From Odobenus rosmarus divergens (taxonomy: Eukaryota; Chordata; Mammalia; Carnivora; Odobenidae), in NCBI RefSeq assembly GCF_000321225.1, contig NW_004450561.1:1831257-1895256 (forward strand): a DNA stretch of 64,000 nucleotides. Direction: 5' to 3'. The notes under the pieces are model-generated. The model was not told where the DNA came from. It worked only from the letters and a program-made list of their open reading frames with translations, and made no database searches. Below, in pieces: positions 1 to 10,040 of the stretch (position 1 is its first letter; each line of letters starts with the position of its first letter). The position numbers and the translations under genes were made by a program.

Positions 1-177
1 AAGGATCAGTCAAGAGGACACTGTAATGCTCAATAAATGCCAGCAGCTTTGTGAAATTAAAAATAGAGGTCACCATGCTGCTCCATCAATAAGAAGCAAC
101 AAAATGTACTGTAAAACTGGATAAATATGTCTCATTTCTTTTTCTCTCCTTCCTCACCTTTCTTCTGTAAAACTATG

Positions 178-285
178 TGGAATGTACATGGAGTACCTAG
201 CATGTGTCACACAATGCCTTAGGTAGCTGGGGTAAAATAAAAACAGACACATCCCTGCCCTCTGGAGTGCATGGTCCCAAGGGAT
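178..285 (-). repeat. L2/MIR-like 3' end fragment
   Basis: The stretch runs from 'gagtacctagcatgtgtcacacaat' style text into 'acatccctgccctctggagtgcatgg'. This follows the reverse complement of the L2/MIR 3' end (the part usually read as last-place-of-abundance text such as 'tgccaggcactg' and 'ccctgccctc'). It is a short, diverged fragment, and the family is inferred from remembered consensus order only. Confidence 0.4.
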
Positions 286-2335
286 TTTTCCCTCTGGTGC
301 TTTTCTGCCGAGGGTGTTCTCCTGTAGGCTGAATGCTCCCAGGACTTCAAACTTTACAACATACAAAGTTCTTTCTGTTCTTGGTAACATGGCAGTCATT
401 TATTCTTTCTGTAGATTCAGATCTCTTATTCTTGGGGCTGCCTGCCTCTTGGAAGTTCTACTCTCCCAAGATTTTCCACCATATGGTCAGACAGGAGAAG
501 AGATTACATTCCCCCCAGTCACTTTGGCTTTCTTCTGTTAAAGGCTTCGGTAGGAATTTTTGACTAAGGTCGGATTTGGGAATTGTCTCTATGCCAATGC
601 TCCATTTTCTTCTCGTCTCCAGGTACATGGAATTTGCTATCTGTGAAAATAAAGCCATAAAGTTCAACAAATTAATTCTTAGGTTAAAGGAACCAATATT
701 TTTTGTTAATTTTAGCCAAGGCACTTCTATTTGAAAAATGGTGTACCCATTGAAATTTCTCTTGCTTTTCTGTCTCTTTTTTGAGAAGTCAATTATAGAT
801 CATCAGTGGTGGGGACACAGTAAGAAAAAGAGTTGCAATGCTTCCTGGAGTAAGAGACAATACTGACACATTATAACACACTCCCGGATGGGTTAAAGAG
901 TGGACATCTTTTGAGTGCATTCTGTACAACCGAAATGTACGTTCAGTATAGCTCAGAGCACCTCTGTGGTGAGTGAAATCCTCTTAGACTGCTTTCCTGG
1001 GGAAGTAAGATCTATAGGGATAAGCTGGCCTATTCTTGTTGCAGTTGCTTTAAGGTACCATTGAGTTAGATATGGACTTGAGAAGCACAGTATGGGGAAA
1101 CACTGGGTGTAAAGTATGCTGCTTAGAGTACTCCTGGATGGCTGATCTCCAACTATGACCCACTGAGAACCTGAGACCCCAGTTTCAGCTTTTCTGACAG
1201 CTGCTTACTTGGTTAGTTATACTCTATCCCAGGTTCTGTCTGCAGCACGTGGCAGTCAATCGCTTGGGCTTTTCTAGGGAGTTTTATGGGGATTTTGTGT
1301 GTGTGCATGATCTAAAGCACTTTCTCATATGTATAAATCAGCCAGAATTAAAATGAATGAGGGAAGGGAATGAGGGCCAAGCATCTTAATCTCTTTAAAA
1401 CCCTCTATGTGTGTGTATTCTCTCTATATAAGGAGTACACACACACACTCTCAAAAAATATTCCATCACTATAAGATGAGCTCAGTGATGAAATGATAAA
1501 AGGGTAAGAGAAGCTATTCAAATACTACCTTGGGGATAAACACCGATATGATTCTTGGGTACTCACATTCAGCTGTGTATACCAAACCTATTTCTTTCTT
1601 TTTATCTTCTGGGAGGGATAGTCTGTAATGTACATTAGGGTATAGAAGAGGGCAAAGAGAGTTCCATTAAAATCCCTTTTGAGGTCTCTTTTCACCCCAG
1701 GTTAGAGAGTAATGAAGCCAGTAGACTCAGAAACTGTGTCCTTAAGCAACCTCACAGCTGGGGAAGCAACTTATTATGGTCCCCTCTAGGCAATGATGTT
1801 CACCTTGAGGAATTTAAGACAGACAATCCTTGAGGACAGTAGACTCACTCCCCACAGTCTCTCCTTTCCAGACTGTGCCTCATTTTTAAAGTGCTCAGCA
1901 TAGGTAATGGACAGGCAACAGTCTTCTGGTGGTAAGCAGTTCTCTTTTCATAAAATTGTAGAACAAAGCCAAGGGCAGTGAGTCCATATCTGGGTAATGT
2001 ACATTGTCTCATTTTTGGTAATGGGCGATCATGCCTTGAGTGTCTTCTATGTGGTCCTCTCTATGTAGGCAATATTGGGGTCGCAAAAAGTGTAGATATT
2101 ATCTCTAAAATTAAAGAATTTATTTAAACCCCCATTTTCTGAGAAACTGAGGCACACAGTAGATAAGTGAAATAGCTAATGTTGCTAAGTTAGAAGTGAG
2201 AATTTTAAATATAAAATAATAAGAAAAGATCATAAAAAACTTGAAGAGATATGTAATATTTTGGTGGTCTGATCAGGTCATCAACACTAAATGTACCTGC
2301 AAATAGTTTGCTGTAAACAGTGACTTGGAAGAGGC
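286..2335. other. Unassigned AT-rich DNA
   Basis: No gene, retrotransposon or DNA transposon could be recognised in about 2 kb. The only simple sequence is a short CA run near 1436-1448, close to a CT-rich stretch. The ORFs here (75-88 codons near 314-724, overlapping on both strands) have no recognisable domain and no codon pattern that argues for coding. Confidence 0.5.
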
Positions 2336-2339
2336 AGGC

Positions 2340-2520
2340 AGTTGGTGGGAAGATACCTCCTTAGAGAGTGTGTATCAGAATCTCCTTAGGCCTTGCTCCT
2401 CAAAATAGAGCCTCCAGCAGCCTGGACATCACGTGATTCACCTACTGAATCAGCGTTTGCATTTGATTGAGACTCTGCAAATGAATTATGAGCCAATTAA
2501 AGATTGAGAGGTATTATCCT
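2340..2520. mobile_element. MER5A-like hAT-Charlie MITE relic
   Basis: Contains 'tgtatcagaatctcc', a GC-richer centre and 'cctactgaatcag', the order seen in the MER5A family of non-autonomous hAT-Charlie elements. The copy is strongly diverged and its terminal inverted repeats are not clear, so family and ends are tentative. Confidence 0.35.
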
Positions 2521-2885
2521 AGGAGTCTTTGCAAATATATATTTCCTATATTAGCACAATTCATTGCATAATCTGTAACTATGATGGATAGGAACATGTT
2601 TTAGCCTCATGAATGCTGAGGTAGGGAAAGGGCTCAAAGAGCTTTTAGGATTCCAATAAGATGGCCCACCAAGATAACCTGGCAACTAGAATCGTTGGGT
2701 AAAATGTAAAAACAACATTTCTTTAATGCATAGCTGAGCTTTCAAAAAGAAAGCGAAATCTCCAGGTGCTTAGGAACATAGGTGAAGCCGAAAAGCAGAA
2801 TTATATGCACATGTTGAATCTCTGGCTGTGCTGGAGCAAGAGGTCAAGTGGGAGTTGTCAGCTGCAGGCTAGTCAGTTAGGCTTT

Positions 2886-3137
2886 CATTTCACTAGAGGG
2901 ACAGAGCTAATGCCTTAGCCCCTTTCAAGCTAGGTATTTGGAAGTGAAATCCCTGCATGGAATTGGGGCCTTCAAATGGATTGTCATCAGAGAAAAAGTA
3001 GCTTCAGTTTGACCTCACTTGAGGGATTGAGGTAAATCATTGGGGTTTTTTTGAGCTAGATATTGGATAGTGAGAGATCCCTTCATAAAGTTGGGGTCCA
3101 CGAATGGCTTCATCCTCAGATTAGATAACATCTAGCC
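2886..3137 (+). repeat. Imperfect tandem duplication, ~125 bp unit
   Basis: The text 'aagctaggtatttgg ... aattggggccttc' from 2927 recurs, with many changes, as 'gagctagatattgga ... gttggggtccacg' from 3053. The flanking 'cactagaggga' and 'cacttgaggga' are also matched, giving a period of about 125 bp. It lies in the presumed 5' part of the HAL1 copy and could be an ancestral 5'UTR repeat or a local duplication. Confidence 0.55.
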
Positions 3138-3485
3138 AGTGGGACAGGGAAAAGACAGGGGTCAGAGGGGGTTTGCAAATTCCACTGAATTTATTTTACC
3201 CACATAGACCATGAATAAGAAACCAAAATAGTGATATAAAACTTGGTCCCTGGCTGGTAATGCTAGTGAGGTACTTGGTGGAAGCAAATATAACTATTCT
3301 GAATGGACACTCCTACCACATAGGCTACATGGATTTCCAATGAAAAATTGAAATTGTATAAAGATAATGTCATAATACAAGGTACAAAACATTTTTTAAA
3401 TGATCAATTATATGCTAGTGAATAGATAATGCAATGATTATAGCCCAAAGAAGTTGACATAAATGATAACAAAAATAAAATTATT

Positions 3486-3667
3486 GGGGAACCTGGGTGG
3501 CACAGTCGGTTAAGCATCTGACTCTTGGTTTAGGCTCAGGTTGTGATCTCAGGGTTGTGAGATTGAGCCCCACATCAGGGTCTGTATTCAGCGTGGGTTT
3601 CTCTCTCCCTCTCCCTCTGCCCCTCCCGCTCATGGTCTTTCTCTAAAATAAATAAATATTTCTAAAA
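3486..3667 (+). mobile_element. SINEC, older subtype (+)
   Basis: Complete tRNA-Lys-derived carnivore SINE: head 'ggggaacctgggtggcacag', 'gtgagattgagcccc' over the B-box region, CT-rich body and an AAATAAATA tail. The 'tgactcttggtttaggctcagg' body marks an older subtype than the copies that read 'tgccttcggctcagg'. It sits inside the HAL1 element, with AT-rich flanks that blur the target duplication. Confidence 0.9.
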
Positions 3668-5689
3668 ACTTATTATATTAATGATGATTAAGACATTAAA
3701 TCCAATGAGAATAATGAAACAAAGAATAGATTTAGAAAATGAAAATTTTATTAATTGAGATTAAAAACCAAATTAATATATTGGACAAATATTAGTCACA
3801 ACTAAATAACAAATGTGTAAACTTGATGATTGATTAAATAACCCAGCAAGAGAGTATGAAGATGGGAAGAGAGATTAAGCAAACGTGGAGGATAAAATGA
3901 ATCTAACATATACTTAGAGGAGTTTCATCATAAGAGAATATACAGACATATTGCAAGACAATATTCCAAGAGAACAGTGCTATAAATTTCCCAGAATTGG
4001 TATTTGAAAAATAGGCAGAATTAATAAAGACAAATCAATTCCCAGGCCCATGGTGGTGAAATTGCAGAACACTAAAGCCAGAGAGGAAAACATTTAAAGC
4101 AACTAGAGAGAAAAGGCAGATCTCTTACAAAAGGGCCAGAATGAAAGTGACAAGAGTGTACAATAGAGGGCAAAAAAATGACAGAAATTTTGTCTTCAAA
4201 GTGTTAACAAAAGATAACAGTCAAAGCAGAATTACATACGGGAATAAAGTAATAATAAAAGAAAAGGTGAAATAAAGGTATTGAAGACTGTGATATTTCA
4301 CAGAAAGAACTACTGAAGACCGAGCTTAAGAAACAAGAAAATTGATTTCAGTGGAAGAAGTAGAGTACAATAAGCTCTGATGAACAAAAAATTAGTAAAT
4401 CATTTAAATCAGTAAGCCAGCAAAACATTTAATGTTTAAAACAGCCACCACCATAATAATAATAATGAATTTGGGAGTTATAAAAAAACACTAGGTAGAA
4501 AATAAAATAATAGAATTAAGATAAGAGGGTTATAATTAGAAGCAAAGTGTCTGAGGGATGTTTATTCCACAAAGGAAGCCACAATTGTTAATTAACTTTA
4601 CATCTGAAATCAAATGCCGGCAGTTTAAGAATAATCACCACACATATGGAAATAAATACAATTTTTCAGTGGGTGGAATGAAGTGAATGAAGAAAAGACA
4701 GTCCTACAGAAGGCAAGAAAAGAAAAAAGCAACCTTAAAAGAAAAAAACCCATGATGACTAGGAAAGCAGAATAGAATATTGCAAAAGTAAATCCAAAGA
4801 TATCATTAATCACACCAACTATAATTTTGAGGTCTTGCAATTAAAATACAAACTTTCAGATTAAAATCATTTAGCTATATATTGTTTATTAGAAATCCAA
4901 ATCATATCTAAATAAATGCCACTCAAAAAAGTTAATAGCTACAATATCAAACAAAAGGATTTTCATGCAGAAAATGTTATAAAATGGGTCGACATATTAT
5001 TATAAAAGGAACAAATCACTGGAAAGATTCGAAATATTCTAAATTTTGATGCATGCAGTAATTCAAATAATTAGATTGAACGAACTATACAAAGTAACAG
5101 TTTTTTAGGTTAAAAAAATGATCACCTACTGGCAATTTCATATAACTCCTCCTATGCAGGAAGAAAATATTAACAAAATTACTAAAATCGGATAACTCTG
5201 TAACTATAGCAGAAGATTTTTAACAAACCTCTTTATATCAAGCAAAATTTACTAAGTAGGCACTGCAGAGCTGAGCTGAACAATATAGTTAATAGTCTTG
5301 ATCTTTCATGGACTGAAAGCAAGGATGGAATAGTTATAGTAACAACCCACGTCCAGGGCCAAGAAGGAAGACTCAAAAAAGAGTGAAAATGTGTGTCATA
5401 TAAAGCACTATTAAATAAAATTAAAAATCAATAAGAAAACAAGAACACCCTCTCCCCTTCCCTTTCCAAATAAGTATAGAAATTTAAATTCTCATCTAAA
5501 TAATTCATGGATCAAAGAAGAAATTATGATGGAAATCACAAGCATTACAACAGAAAACTATGAGACGAGTCCGTATCAATCTTGTTTATGGATTCTTTTC
5601 TTATGTTAAAGTGTTTATGGCCACCATATGTCTCCTGAAAAATGGATAGATTCTCTCCAGATATCCTCACTGTCCACCTCGTTGCTGTT

Positions 5690-6010
5690 GGTCCTAAACC
5701 TGCACTGTTTGATACGGTAGCCAAATGTGACTAGTGAGCCCTTGAAATTGTGTGAAATTGTGACTAGTTTGAATTGAGCTATGATACTTGTCATACATTA
5801 GATTTAAAGACTTAGCATGAAAACAAGAAAAATACCTCATTAGTAATTTTCTATTATCTATGGATGATTACTTGGATTTGTTGGTTTAAATAAAACATTC
5901 TCAAAAATAATTTCACCTATTACTTTTTTACTTTTATTAATGTGGCAACTAGAATATATAAAATCACATGTGATTTGTATTCTCTCTCTCCTGGAGAATG
6001 CTGTTCTAGA
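5690..6010. mobile_element. hAT-like non-autonomous DNA transposon relic
   Basis: Begins near 'cctgcactgtttgatacggtagccaaatgtgactagtgagcccttgaaa' (positions 5698-5745), the pattern of a mammalian MITE reading 'gtagccactagccacatgtgg'. It ends near 'cacatgtgatttg' and 'gaatgctgttctaga', a plausible inverted counterpart. Exact family not assigned. Confidence 0.5.
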
Positions 6011-6660
6011 CTGTTCTCTGGCATCTTAAGTTAAAGAGTTTATTAGTGATAGAGCAGTTTACTGAGGAGGTGAGACACCGGGGCCAAGAGCAACTCTGGC
6101 AGGGAAACCATGTCCTTGCATTATTGCTTCTTAAGTCTGGAATGACAGGGAGCAGTTTTGATTGCTGGCCTTTTGTCACGTAAGGGTGGTCTTTAGGGTT
6201 AGGGAGAGTCCCTGCCATAACAGTTTGCTTAATGAGGTCCCTTGGACCTCTGTGCCTCCTCTCACTCCATAGTGACTAAAGAGATCCCGAGGGGAGCGTT
6301 CCTCATCTGCTCTACTGGCCACTGTACCCTCCAATATTCATCTTTCCAAATTATGAAAAGGTCCAGAGTTTGAGTTAGGTCAAGATATGGTCTGTTATTT
6401 TCTGATTGTCACATGGTTTTCTCAGAGAGGAATTTTGAGGTAGTTTTTAGAATCTTCTTTCATTCCGATCTCATCTGCACAACATGTAACATGAATAGTT
6501 CTGTTTGTGGGTGTGAATGACTCTGTCTCTTACTTTCCAGGCTGATCCCATGTGACAGTGACTAAAATTCTTCTTGGCATTTAATTAATGGTCAGGAAAA
6601 TAATGTAGGTGGCATAATCCATCAGTACACTTGGTAAAATGTGACCTTGTGTTTAAGTTA
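6011..6660. other. Unassigned DNA
   Basis: No repeat or gene recognised. The 70-codon minus ORF at 6006-6218 shows no recognisable domain. Confidence 0.45.
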
Positions 6661-6667
6661 CTTTAAG

Positions 6668-6897
6668 GTAATGGTTCTCAACTGGAGACAACCTTACCTC
6701 TCAGGGGACATTTGGCAATGTCTAGGAACATTTTTGGTTTTTATGACTTTGGGGGAGGGAGTGTGCTATTGGCATCTAGTAGGTAATGACCAAGGATGCT
6801 ACTAAACACCCCACAGCATACAGGACAACCTCCCACAAAAAAAGCATTATCATGCCCCAAAATTGCAATAGTGCTCAAATTGAGGAAATCCTACTAT
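6668..6897 (+). mobile_element. MER20-like hAT-Charlie element
   Basis: Near full-length copy. It starts with 'atggttctcaactgg', continues through 'ggggacatttggcaatgtct', 'gctattggcatctagt' and 'ggatgctactaaacaccc', and ends with 'gtgctcaaattgaggaaatcct'. The start and end are approximate inverted repeats of each other (ggttctcaac / ttgaggaaat), as expected for a hAT MITE. The element has no coding capacity. Confidence 0.8.
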
Positions 6898-6931
6898 AAG
6901 GTAATGTGATTAAGAATATATAGAATTTTAT

Positions 6932-7121
6932 GGGGTACCTGGGTGGCTCAGTCGGTTAAGCATACACCTTTGGCTCTGGTCATGATCCCGGGGTCTTGGG
7001 TTCGAGCCCCACGTCAGGCTCCTTACTCAGCGGGGAGTCTGCTTCTCCCTCTTCCTCCGCCTGTCGCTCCCCCTGCTTGTGCTCTCTCTCTGTCAAATAA
7101 ATAAATGAAATCATAAAAAAA
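6932..7121 (+). mobile_element. SINEC (+) with target site duplication
   Basis: Head 'ggggtacctgggtggctcag', 'ggttcgagccccacg' at the B box, CT-rich body, then AAATAAATAAA and an A-run. Near-matching flanks 'atatatagaatttta' (6916-6930) and 'atatatagatttttag' (from 7121) form the target duplication, which supports L1-driven retroposition. Confidence 0.92.
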
Positions 7122-7444
7122 TATATAGATTTTTAGAAGTCTATGCATATATAGAATAATTTTAATATAAACTTATATTGAAGTATAGTACATGAGCAGA
7201 GAAGTGCAAAAGTCTTAAGTCTAACTCTTAATAACTTCACAAAGTTAATACACCTGTGTGACAAAGTAGCCAGCTCAGGAAATAGAGGATCACTAATATC
7301 CAAGAAGAAGCCCTCTCAGGGCCTGGTCCAGTCACCTCTTCTCATTATAGATAACCACTCTTATGGAGTCTAATACCACAGATTAGATTTCCCTGTTTTT
7401 AAATGTTGTGGAAAGTGAATCATAGAGCATGCACTTTTTGTGTT

Positions 7445-7458
7445 TGTCTTTTTCTTTT

Positions 7459-7495
<37 letters not shown>

Positions 7496-7645
7496 TTTCT
7501 TTTCTTTTCTCTTTTCCTTTTCCTTTCCTTTTCTTTTTTTTTCTTTTCTCTTCTTTTCTTTTAGAGAGGGAGAGAGAGAATCTCTCAAGCAGACTCCCTG
7601 CTCATTGAGTCAGATGCTTAACTGACTGAGCCACCCCTGTGTCTG
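7445..7645 (-). mobile_element. SINEC (-), A-tail expanded to a CTTT tract
   Basis: Ends on the + strand with 'ctgactgagccacccctgtgtc', the reverse complement of the SINE head, and 'agcagactccctgctcattgag' matches the body, with part of the middle missing. The A-rich tail, lying on the left, has become a pyrimidine tract (7449-7562). Flanks 'tttgtgtttgtct' and 'ctgtgtctgcct' look like a decayed target duplication. Confidence 0.75.
7449..7562. repeat. (TTTC)n / mixed pyrimidine microsatellite
   Basis: About 114 bases of TTTC, TTTTC and TTCC units without a purine. It arose from the poly(A) tail of the adjoining minus-strand SINE. Both strands are open in several frames (61-72 codons) purely because of the composition, so those ORFs are artefacts. 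Confidence 0.9.
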
Positions 7646-7987
7646 CCTTCTTTTATCCAACTGTGCATTTTTACGGTTCATCTATGTAACTGTGGAGCAG
7701 CAATGTGTTCATTCTTACTGTTGTACAGTATTTCCTTCATTTATTCATTCAACTATCGAAGTTTACTTGAAGGGTTTTTAGTTTTTGCCTATTAAATAGT
7801 ACATAGTATATAGTTATATATTTTATAACTATAATAGTTATATGTGTAATGTCGTGGAAACACATACACATTTTTGGGAGCATATTCCTGGGAGTGGAAC
7901 TGCTGGACATAGGGTATACAAACGTCAGCCTTAGCCAACATTGCTAAACAGATTCCCAAGGTGGTTATATCCTTTTACATTCCCAGG

Positions 7988-8019
7988 TGAAACACACACA
8001 CACACACACACACACACAA
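7988..8019. repeat. (CA)n microsatellite
   Basis: An uninterrupted CA run of about 15 units following 'ggtgaaa', at the edge of the old L1. Likely polymorphic. Confidence 0.95.
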
Positions 8020-8039
8020 TTTACATGCATGTGTACGTA

Positions 8040-9084
8040 TATATTTCCCAACCTTAATACTCCTATTTTGGGCACCAAACGAGTTAGGATGAGGGAAGAA
8101 CATAGGCCTACTTTCCCATTCATTCCAGTCAGTAGGTGACTAAAATAGGTCCTAATGAGTAATTGTGCTGACCTTATAGATCCAGGGAGGCAGCATCAGA
8201 TGTGGAAAATGTGTGTGTCAATAAACCATTTGGAAGAAGTGGTTCTTTGAAACTGTTGGTTTGTTCTCACTGCCTTCTTGCAGCCAATTTAGGCAAGCAA
8301 AACCAAGCGTTGCAATCCTGTTGTGACAAAAATAACTGTAAGATTTTGATATGCTTGCTTTCTGTAAATGTCACCCAAATGTCTTGCCTCTGAATCCGAT
8401 GCTCTTCTCACTCTACTGGGCTATTTCACTGTACACAGCCCTTTCTCCTACACAACTCTATTACCTTATGTTACAGTCCCTCAGACTGGAATGCACTTGA
8501 ATGTAAAAAAGGCTTTTGAATTCTTTAGGTAAGAAAACCTGGAGAAAATAAAGGTATATAAACATAATAGCAATATTGATAATATTTTGACTCAACTATT
8601 CTTAATATCGTACTTCCTTTGTTAATTTTTTAACACTAGTGGTTTTCCAGTTTCATGTAAATTAGCATCACAATTTTATAAACATGTTTCTATTTATTGA
8701 ATCCCAGGTCAAAGTAATTATACAACAAAGAACAACAGTTTTCATACCAGACTGCCTGCATGCATGTAAATTGGGGCTCGCGCCAAGGAGGTAATGAATA
8801 TAATCTCAGGTTTCATGAGATGAATCGAAAAATGGAAAAACTAATAACAGTTCTTATACTTCAGATAACGTAAGTCAAAGTATCTTCCTTCTACTCTATA
8901 AAACTAGCTTCTTCATTTTAGACACGATGTATTAAATGGTATAAAAATCAATCATAAGGGAAAAATCTGAGGCCTCTCATGAATAAGAGAAAGTGAATTT
9001 TCATTTTTAAAACTAATTTGAGTGGCTTCACCACACCACGATGATTCACAACAAATCCCGCTTTTCTGGAATAACAGTGATACC
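8040..9084. other. Unassigned DNA with a possible MIR scrap
   Basis: No gene found. 'cttgcctctgaatccgatgc' followed by 'tcttctcactctactgg' (8382-8420) resembles the end of a minus-strand MIR, but it is too short to be sure. The 63-codon plus ORF at 8202-8393 has no recognisable domain. Confidence 0.4.
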
Positions 9085-9348
9085 CAGGAGGTAGTACAGC
9101 GCATGGGTCAGAAAGCATTGAGTCTGCAATCTAACTGCCTGGCCCTCAAGTTTTAGTTCTCAAACTCAATAGCCACATGACCCTCGGCAAGTTAACCTCT
9201 TGGAGACTTGTTTCTCATTCTGCAAAATGAAGAACAATGATAACACCTGTGGGCTTGTGAACATTAAATGACACTCGGCATCATATGCAGTTAGCTGGGT
9301 GCCTAGGACACAGTAAAAGCTCCACAAACAGTAGTTGCTATTCGGGTG
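9085..9348 (+). mobile_element. MIR SINE (+)
   Basis: Nearly full-length MIR. It has 'gtagtacagcgcatgggtc', 'ccacatgaccctcggcaag' and 'ttctgcaaaatgaagaa', the usual order of tRNA-derived head and conserved core, and then 'gtgcctaggacacagtaaaagctc'. No target duplication is visible, as expected at this age. Confidence 0.85.
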
Positions 9349-9551
9349 GCTGGTGATAATGATACAACAAAGAGGATGCGGGCAGTATCCGTGCTCCTCC
9401 TACAAGTGCATGCTGCAAATGTGTGTTAGAGTGTCTCTGAAGCTGTCAGTAGTAAACAGACGCAGTGGGATAGTGGCTGAAATACTCCAAGTCTGTTTGG
9501 TCACTTTTTAAATTAGGAATATATGAAAAGTACTATGACATTCAGTCTCAT

Positions 9552-10040
9552 GAGGCAGTGGAGTGGTTAAGAAAATGACTCTGGGGTCCCTGGGCGGCTC
9601 AGTCGGTTGAGCGGGTTAAGCGTCTGTCTTCAACTCAGGTCATGATCTCAGGGTTCTGGGATCCAGCCTCCCATGGGGCTTCCTGCTCCACGGGGAGCCT
9701 ACTTCTGCCTCTGCCCTACCCCCTGCTCCTGTGCATGTATGCTCTCCATCTTTCTCTCTCTCTGTCAAATAAATAAATAAAATCTTAAAAAGAAAAGAAA
9801 AGAAAATGAATCTGGAGCCAATTTGTCAAATATCTGTTCTGCCACTTTTACTCTATATGATCTGGGCAAATCATTTAATCTCTGTCTGGCCCATAAGATG
9901 GGCAGAGCTGGTGTGTGTGTGTAGGACATATGCAATAGAATTGTTTTGAAGACCCAGTCAAACTATGTAGGGTACTTGGAACAGTGCATGGCACATAGTA
10001 ACTGTTCTTAGGTGTTTGCTATTATTATTATTCAACTGAC
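9552..10040 (+). mobile_element. MIR SINE (+), split by a SINEC
   Basis: The left part (9552-9582) reads 'gaggcagtggagtggttaag', the right part resumes as 'ctggagccaatttgtc' and runs through 'gatctgggcaaatcatttaa', 'tggaacagtgcatggcacatag' to an ATT run at 10020. The SINEC at 9583-9806 sits between the two halves. Confidence 0.85.
9583..9806 (+). mobile_element. SINEC (+) inside the MIR
   Basis: Head 'ggggtccctgggcggctcag', an internal 'gttgagcgggttaagcg' small duplication relative to other copies, body and tail of AAATAAATAAATAAAATC plus AAAAG units. Flanked by 'aagaaaatgactctgg' and 'aagaaaatgaatctgg', a 16-bp target duplication with one mismatch. Confidence 0.92.

Larger units (their letters stand above)
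2640..5580 (+). mobile_element. HAL1/L1 element, old and decayed (+)
   Basis: From about 4060 to 4330 the text follows the HAL1 ORF1 region in order: a stretch for 'aaagcaactagagag', then 'cttacaaaagg', 'tcttcaaagtgttaac', 'gtgaaataaagg'. Near 5440-5570 a stretch resembling L1 ORF2 follows ('catctaaataattcatgg', 'atcaaagaagaaatta'). The first part (2640-3200) is assigned by position and purine-rich style only, and carries an imperfect ~125-bp tandem duplication. A SINE interrupts at 3486-3667. All reading frames are broken, so this is a fossil. Confidence 0.6.
7150..7990 (-). mobile_element. Old L1/HAL1 3' region (-), split by a SINE
   Basis: Read on the minus strand this is the end of an L1-type ORF2 and 3'UTR. 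Plus-strand markers are 'attgaagtatagtacatgagcag' near 7178, 'gggagtggaactgctggac' near 7890 and 'aacattgctaaacag' near 7940. These are the complementary forms of the familiar L1 3' region. The element is interrupted by the SINEC at 7445-7645 and followed by a CA run. Confidence 0.65.

Noticed and set aside
7370..7625. Lys/Glu-rich (minus) and Phe/Ser-rich (plus) ORFs
   Set aside because: Composition artefact of the TTTC tract in a SINE tail.
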